A stretch of 64,000 nucleotides of DNA from Methylophilaceae bacterium (GTDB lineage: Bacteria; Pseudomonadota; Gammaproteobacteria; Burkholderiales; Methylophilaceae). Position numbers and translations under genes: made by a program. The stretch covers positions 234,458 to 298,457 of the forward strand of contig JABFRO010000003.1 of assembly GCA_013141125.1 (NCBI GenBank), given 5' to 3'. A model generated the notes under the pieces. That model saw only the letters and a list, made by a program, of their open reading frames with translations, searched no databases and was not told the origin of the DNA. Shown one piece after another: positions 60,862 to 64,000 of the stretch; position 1 is the first letter of the stretch, and the number at the start of each line of letters is the position of its first letter.

Positions 60862-62121
60862 TCAAAGCACAATTGTCGCTGACTTTTTAGAGATGACTTT
60901 TTTAGAAAAATCTTCCGTACTTTTTTCGTTTTTAAAAGACTTACTCAGTAAGTGACATGGAAATTCTATGAATTTATAAAAAATGATTGCAAGACTGAAT
61001 GAGGCTATTAAGCCTAAAACTATTTCAACAATTGCTTGCAACCAATAAAATGGCAAGTTCATAGGTGCAACAACATAAAACCAAACCATTTCCAATACAG
61101 GGTCATGCAATAAATAAATAGAAAATCCAATAGTACCGACTAATTCAAGAGGTTTTGTAACTAAATTGTTAAAACAATTTAGTTGGATTTTATTCTTCCC
61201 TTTTAAATAAAATAAAACAGCTACAAAAAAGCCCACAAAGAAACTTTGAATTTGAAGAGGGATAGAGAATGAAAAATGAAAATGTGAGATTGAAAAACTA
61301 GCAATCGCTAACAATCCTATTCCCGCAAATGCAGTAAGCTTTACTATTTTGGAATGTTTGTCTATAAATAAAATTAACTGGGTTTGATCCTCTTGATTTG
61401 CATATTGTGCCGCTACAACACCCATGAAAAATAGTGAACAATAATATATAGAAGTGCCATTCTCGCCAGGGTTAATAACGTTAAAATTAAAAGAAATACC
61501 CCATAGAGCATAAGAAACAATCGAAATTAGAAAAAAAGTATTAACAAAGCCATTTTTTTTTGCTAAAAAATAAAATAATGGGAAAAGAAAGTATATTTGA
61601 TATTCAACACCAATAGACCAAAAAGCTCCATTTATCTTAGTGGCAACAGTTGGAAACCATTGATGAATTAAAAGCAAATGCTTCCAAAAACTCTCAAATG
61701 TTACTGGAAGTGCATTTTTAGCCCAAACAGAACCATGCATTTCTCCCATCGAGAAATAAATTAAAATCAAAGTCACAAATAGCGCGCCGTAGTATGGTAA
61801 GACTATACGAATAGTCCTGCGAATATAGAAATTTAAGATACTGCCAAAATGCTGCTTTCGAATTAACGGCAACATTAAACAATACCCTGATAAAACTATA
61901 AAAATGTCAACTGCGTAATGATCGTATGTGGTTAATAATTGTAAAAGTCTATAAAACGGGTCATGAGCATGATCACCCAATACGACTACTTTTCTTACAG
62001 CATGATGACAAACAACATATAGAGCAGCGGCTCCTCTGACTTGATCTAGCCATCTGTAATGGTTTGATTCGTTTATAACTTGGGGATTAAGCAAGTCTGT
62101 TGGTTTATCTATAGTATTCAT
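60862..62121 (-). CDS. Acyltransferase family 3 (OafA/NodX-like) glycan O-acyltransferase
   Basis: 419-residue membrane protein with about ten segments. N-terminal YRWLDQVRGAAALYVVCHHAV has the R-x-R/H-type motif of family 3 acyltransferases, followed by DIFIVLSGYCL, NFYIRRTIRI and WSIGVEYQIYFLFPL. It would O-acetylate the exopolysaccharide. The gene is markedly AT-rich against its neighbours and lies between direct repeats, so it was probably acquired later. Confidence 0.9.
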   Translation of the reverse strand: MNTIDKPTDLLNPQVINESNHYRWLDQVRGAAALYVVCHHAVRKVVVLGDHAHDPFYRLLQLLTTYDHYAVDIFIVLSGYCLMLPLIRKQHFGSILNFYIRRTIRIVLPYYGALFVTLILIYFSMGEMHGSVWAKNALPVTFESFWKHLLLIHQWFPTVATKINGAFWSIGVEYQIYFLFPLFYFLAKKNGFVNTFFLISIVSYALWGISFNFNVINPGENGTSIYYCSLFFMGVVAAQYANQEDQTQLILFIDKHSKIVKLTAFAGIGLLAIASFSISHFHFSFSIPLQIQSFFVGFFVAVLFYLKGKNKIQLNCFNNLVTKPLELVGTIGFSIYLLHDPVLEMVWFYVVAPMNLPFYWLQAIVEIVLGLIASFSLAIIFYKFIEFPCHLLSKSFKNEKSTEDFSKKVISKKSATIVL

Positions 62122-62190
62122 ACAATAACTCTAATTTATATTGCCATCTTCAAGTTAATGAGTGATGTAACTTATTCAAATGTTTAATAC

Positions 62191-62228
62191 TTTTTGTATC
62201 TTTAAAACCTTTTTTGATTTAACTTTAA
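62191..62228. repeat. 38-bp AT-rich direct repeat (partner at 60601-60638)
   Basis: Right-hand copy of the stretch that flanks the acyltransferase gene. It is separated from the hydrolase end by about 110 bp that are missing from the left copy. Apart from this, 62122-62337 holds nothing recognised. Confidence 0.7.
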
Positions 62229-62337
62229 CCAGCTTATTTACTAAGCTGCAGGTCTGGTTTAAACCTGACTTCTCGAACTAAAATCCAATCTATAACAGTT
62301 TGTTTTGTGACGAAAAGTTTCTGACGGACAATCTCGG

Positions 62338-63891
62338 CTAATTCACTTTAGCCAAGGAGATAGCTGATACAGAATAAGGCGGTAATGTAACAAGCGTTTT
62401 ACCCGTTGCATCAAATATTAATTCGGTATCAAATGACTTTGGACGCAGGCGTGACCAAATCTTGGCATTTGTCGCATTAACGTCATCGTCAGCAAGAACA
62501 TGCACTCGTGCTTGCAGCCGTTTACCGGCAAGTGCAGGGATTCGCAGGCTGGGTTGGATAGCAATCCCATTTCGATTCACTGACCAAACCGAATACTTAT
62601 TTCGGGCAGCATTGGTCAGCACAGTGCTACGAAAATCATAATGACCGAAATAAGCGCTATCCCAGCGACTTTCTGTTTTTGTCTGGAGAACTTCATCCAG
62701 CAGTGTAGAACGTAATATCGACAAGGCGTAATACACGGCACTTGCCTGCAAGCGCCCGTCTGGCAAGCGATGGAATAATGGCCAAGGGCTGGCCGTGCCT
62801 TCCATGGAATGCAAAAAAACACCTTGCACTTCGGGCACTTGCGTGGTGGCAATCATCATGTCGGCCACGCCAAGAGCGCCTTCCAGATTAACGCTACGCC
62901 ACCAGTTTTTTTGCCAATCCGAACCTTGGCCTGGTGGGGTTCTGGCATGTTCAGTTATCCAGAAGGTTGGCTTGATATCCGGCCTGACGGAATAGACATC
63001 TTCAATACTCTTGCACAGGTGCCCAAGTCGATTGGGAATCGGCGGCCCTCCGGGGGAGCCATCATAATAGAGGTGTTGAGCGAAATCCTGTATCTCAGGC
63101 GATAGCGCCTGTATCACTTGACGGTTGTACTGCGATGATGTTTTCCCCTTGAAAGCATCGTAATCTTCCAGCATGGCCACAAACCTGGGCTTGGCCTTGG
63201 TAAGTGCCATTTTTTTGGCAACAACGCTGGCATTACCTGCGTATTTTTCGGGTGGCCATGGGTTTTTACCCCTATCCAGCTCATTTCCCAGTTCCCAACG
63301 CAATACGGCTGGCTGACCTGCCAGCCTTTTACTTTCGGAATAAAGCAGCCAGTCAGCAGCATCACTAGCCAGAACATTTGCCGGGAGTTCACCTTCATAG
63401 ACACCTGATATATTTGCAATAACCCAGGCTTGGCCTTTCACCTGCGCGACAAATCCAAGATATTCGTCATAACCAAAGTTAGCCACGGTAGGTGCAGCCC
63501 ATGATTCAACCTTGCGCGATGGCCTATTCTGTGTGAGACCTGTGGTATCTCGCCAGCTATTAATGCTGTCATACCGATAAACAGCTCCGGGGAAAGCAGA
63601 CATCCATTCAATAATTTCAGGTTCTATTTGCTGCGTAGAAGAGTGCCAATGACTTCGTTGAAATCCCGTCCAGACCAGATTGAAACCGAAATATTCCGCG
63701 CCTATCTTCTTTCTCATGCTCCCATGCGCATCGACCATTATTGCATTAGCGACTGCATTCTTAACAGCAGTGGCTCTGCCGCATTCACCTTGTGCGCCGT
63801 AAGTTACATTGCCAACCATTACTACTGCCAAACCCATTAACATTAGTGAAACCAGCAACATCCTCAGCGCCAGACTTCTCATCACTTCCAT
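62338..63891 (-). CDS. Exported clan GH-A glycoside hydrolase (arabinofuranosidase-like)
   Basis: 517-residue protein with a hydrophobic signal/anchor (about 5-30). The catalytic domain resembles GH51/GH39-type TIM-barrel enzymes: acid/base Glu204 in RWELGNELDRG and putative nucleophile Glu314 in FWITEHAR, 110 residues apart. A C-terminal beta domain follows. It may trim or depolymerise the exopolysaccharide in the periplasm. Substrate not assignable. Start either 63891 or ATG at 63882; the former overlaps the upstream gene end. Its 3' end is duplicated at 60637-60707. Confidence 0.8.
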   Translation of the reverse strand: MEVMRSLALRMLLVSLMLMGLAVVMVGNVTYGAQGECGRATAVKNAVANAIMVDAHGSMRKKIGAEYFGFNLVWTGFQRSHWHSSTQQIEPEIIEWMSAFPGAVYRYDSINSWRDTTGLTQNRPSRKVESWAAPTVANFGYDEYLGFVAQVKGQAWVIANISGVYEGELPANVLASDAADWLLYSESKRLAGQPAVLRWELGNELDRGKNPWPPEKYAGNASVVAKKMALTKAKPRFVAMLEDYDAFKGKTSSQYNRQVIQALSPEIQDFAQHLYYDGSPGGPPIPNRLGHLCKSIEDVYSVRPDIKPTFWITEHARTPPGQGSDWQKNWWRSVNLEGALGVADMMIATTQVPEVQGVFLHSMEGTASPWPLFHRLPDGRLQASAVYYALSILRSTLLDEVLQTKTESRWDSAYFGHYDFRSTVLTNAARNKYSVWSVNRNGIAIQPSLRIPALAGKRLQARVHVLADDDVNATNAKIWSRLRPKSFDTELIFDATGKTLVTLPPYSVSAISLAKVN

Positions 63892-64000
63892 CTCTGCGTT
63901 GATGAGGCAGCCACTGCTGGCAGTGAACCATTCGCTTGATTCTGCGCTCGATAAGCGACATATCCGAACATCAACATCAGCAGTGTCTGATAGCCAATTT
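63882..64000 (-). CDS. C-terminal end of an upstream membrane protein (partial)
   Basis: Last 39 codons of a gene running off the window edge: a hydrophobic segment (YQTLLMLMFGYVAY) then a short polar tail ending in TGA at 63884-63882. It overlaps the hydrolase start by ten bases, so it belongs to the same operon. Too short to identify; a polymerase or exosortase-type membrane protein would fit the context. Confidence 0.5.
   Translation of the reverse strand, partial: IGYQTLLMLMFGYVAYRAQNQANGSLPAVAASSTQRWK

Noticed and set aside
1-64000. CRISPR arrays, tRNA and rRNA genes, prophage genes
   Set aside because: No regularly spaced repeats, cloverleaf sequences, rRNA stretches or phage structural genes were recognised by reading.

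Overview
The window looks like a chromosomal segment of a betaproteobacterium, probably of the Nitrosomonadales type. This is inferred from the gene content: a RegB/RegA redox two-component system, AlaA followed by homoserine dehydrogenase and threonine synthase, a complete CcmABCDEFGHI cytochrome c maturation operon, a PEP-CTERM protein with a sigma-54-type promoter, and an exopolysaccharide cluster. No rRNA, tRNA, CRISPR array or complete insertion sequence was seen.

Layout. 0-3.7 kb: two overlapping c-di-GMP genes (GGDEF-EAL and HD-GYP). 3.8-4.8 kb: a VapBC module lying between two copies of the clpB 3' end. 4.8-11.7 kb: clpB (minus) with a sigma-32-type promoter, a PEP-CTERM gene, a 13-cysteine copper-storage-like protein, a YefM/YoeB-like toxin-antitoxin pair, a thioredoxin, two small exported proteins and a truncated haemoglobin. 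11.7-14.4 kb: a two-subunit bd-oxidase-like complex in which both subunits end in a cytochrome c domain; the second subunit is frameshifted. 14.9-18.1 kb: a Fic protein with a substituted catalytic histidine, regB-regA and arsC. A large palindrome made of RegA-type half-sites precedes both regB and the oxidase operon. 18.1-24.1 kb: a decayed metY fragment, alaA, hom, thrC, thyA. 24.2-29.4 kb (minus): small exported proteins, a 139-bp MITE-like element and a GlrK/lipoprotein/GlrR signalling operon. 29.4-36.9 kb: folA continuous with ccmA-I, one long translationally coupled operon. 37.0-41.1 kb: a four-gene xanthomonadin/aryl-polyene-like operon (flavin oxidoreductase, chorismatase, acyltransferase, glycosyltransferase). 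41.1-41.7 kb: rfbC.

41.9-48.9 kb is an accessory island of small modules: ParDE, a Phd-UPF0175 fusion with a DUF3368 PIN toxin, a DUF3800 gene behind a structured leader, an XRE regulator with a truncated AbiEii-like toxin, MntA with a broken HepT, VapBC, and an orphan XRE antitoxin. Short palindromic repeats in three families separate most of them. The island looks like an array of repeat-delimited cassettes with no recombinase in view.

49-64 kb is a glycan region. A plus-strand GT2/epimerase/GtrA/membrane-glycosyltransferase module is bounded by a 224-bp direct repeat derived from a glycosyltransferase gene. A minus-strand exopolysaccharide operon follows: glycoside hydrolase, acyltransferase, two GT4, Wzx flippase, pyruvyl transferase, nitroreductase-like protein and a DUF1972 glycosyltransferase. 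The AT-rich acyltransferase lies between two copies of the 3' end of the hydrolase gene. The recurring theme of the window is accessory genes sitting between direct repeats that contain the 3' end of a neighbouring gene.
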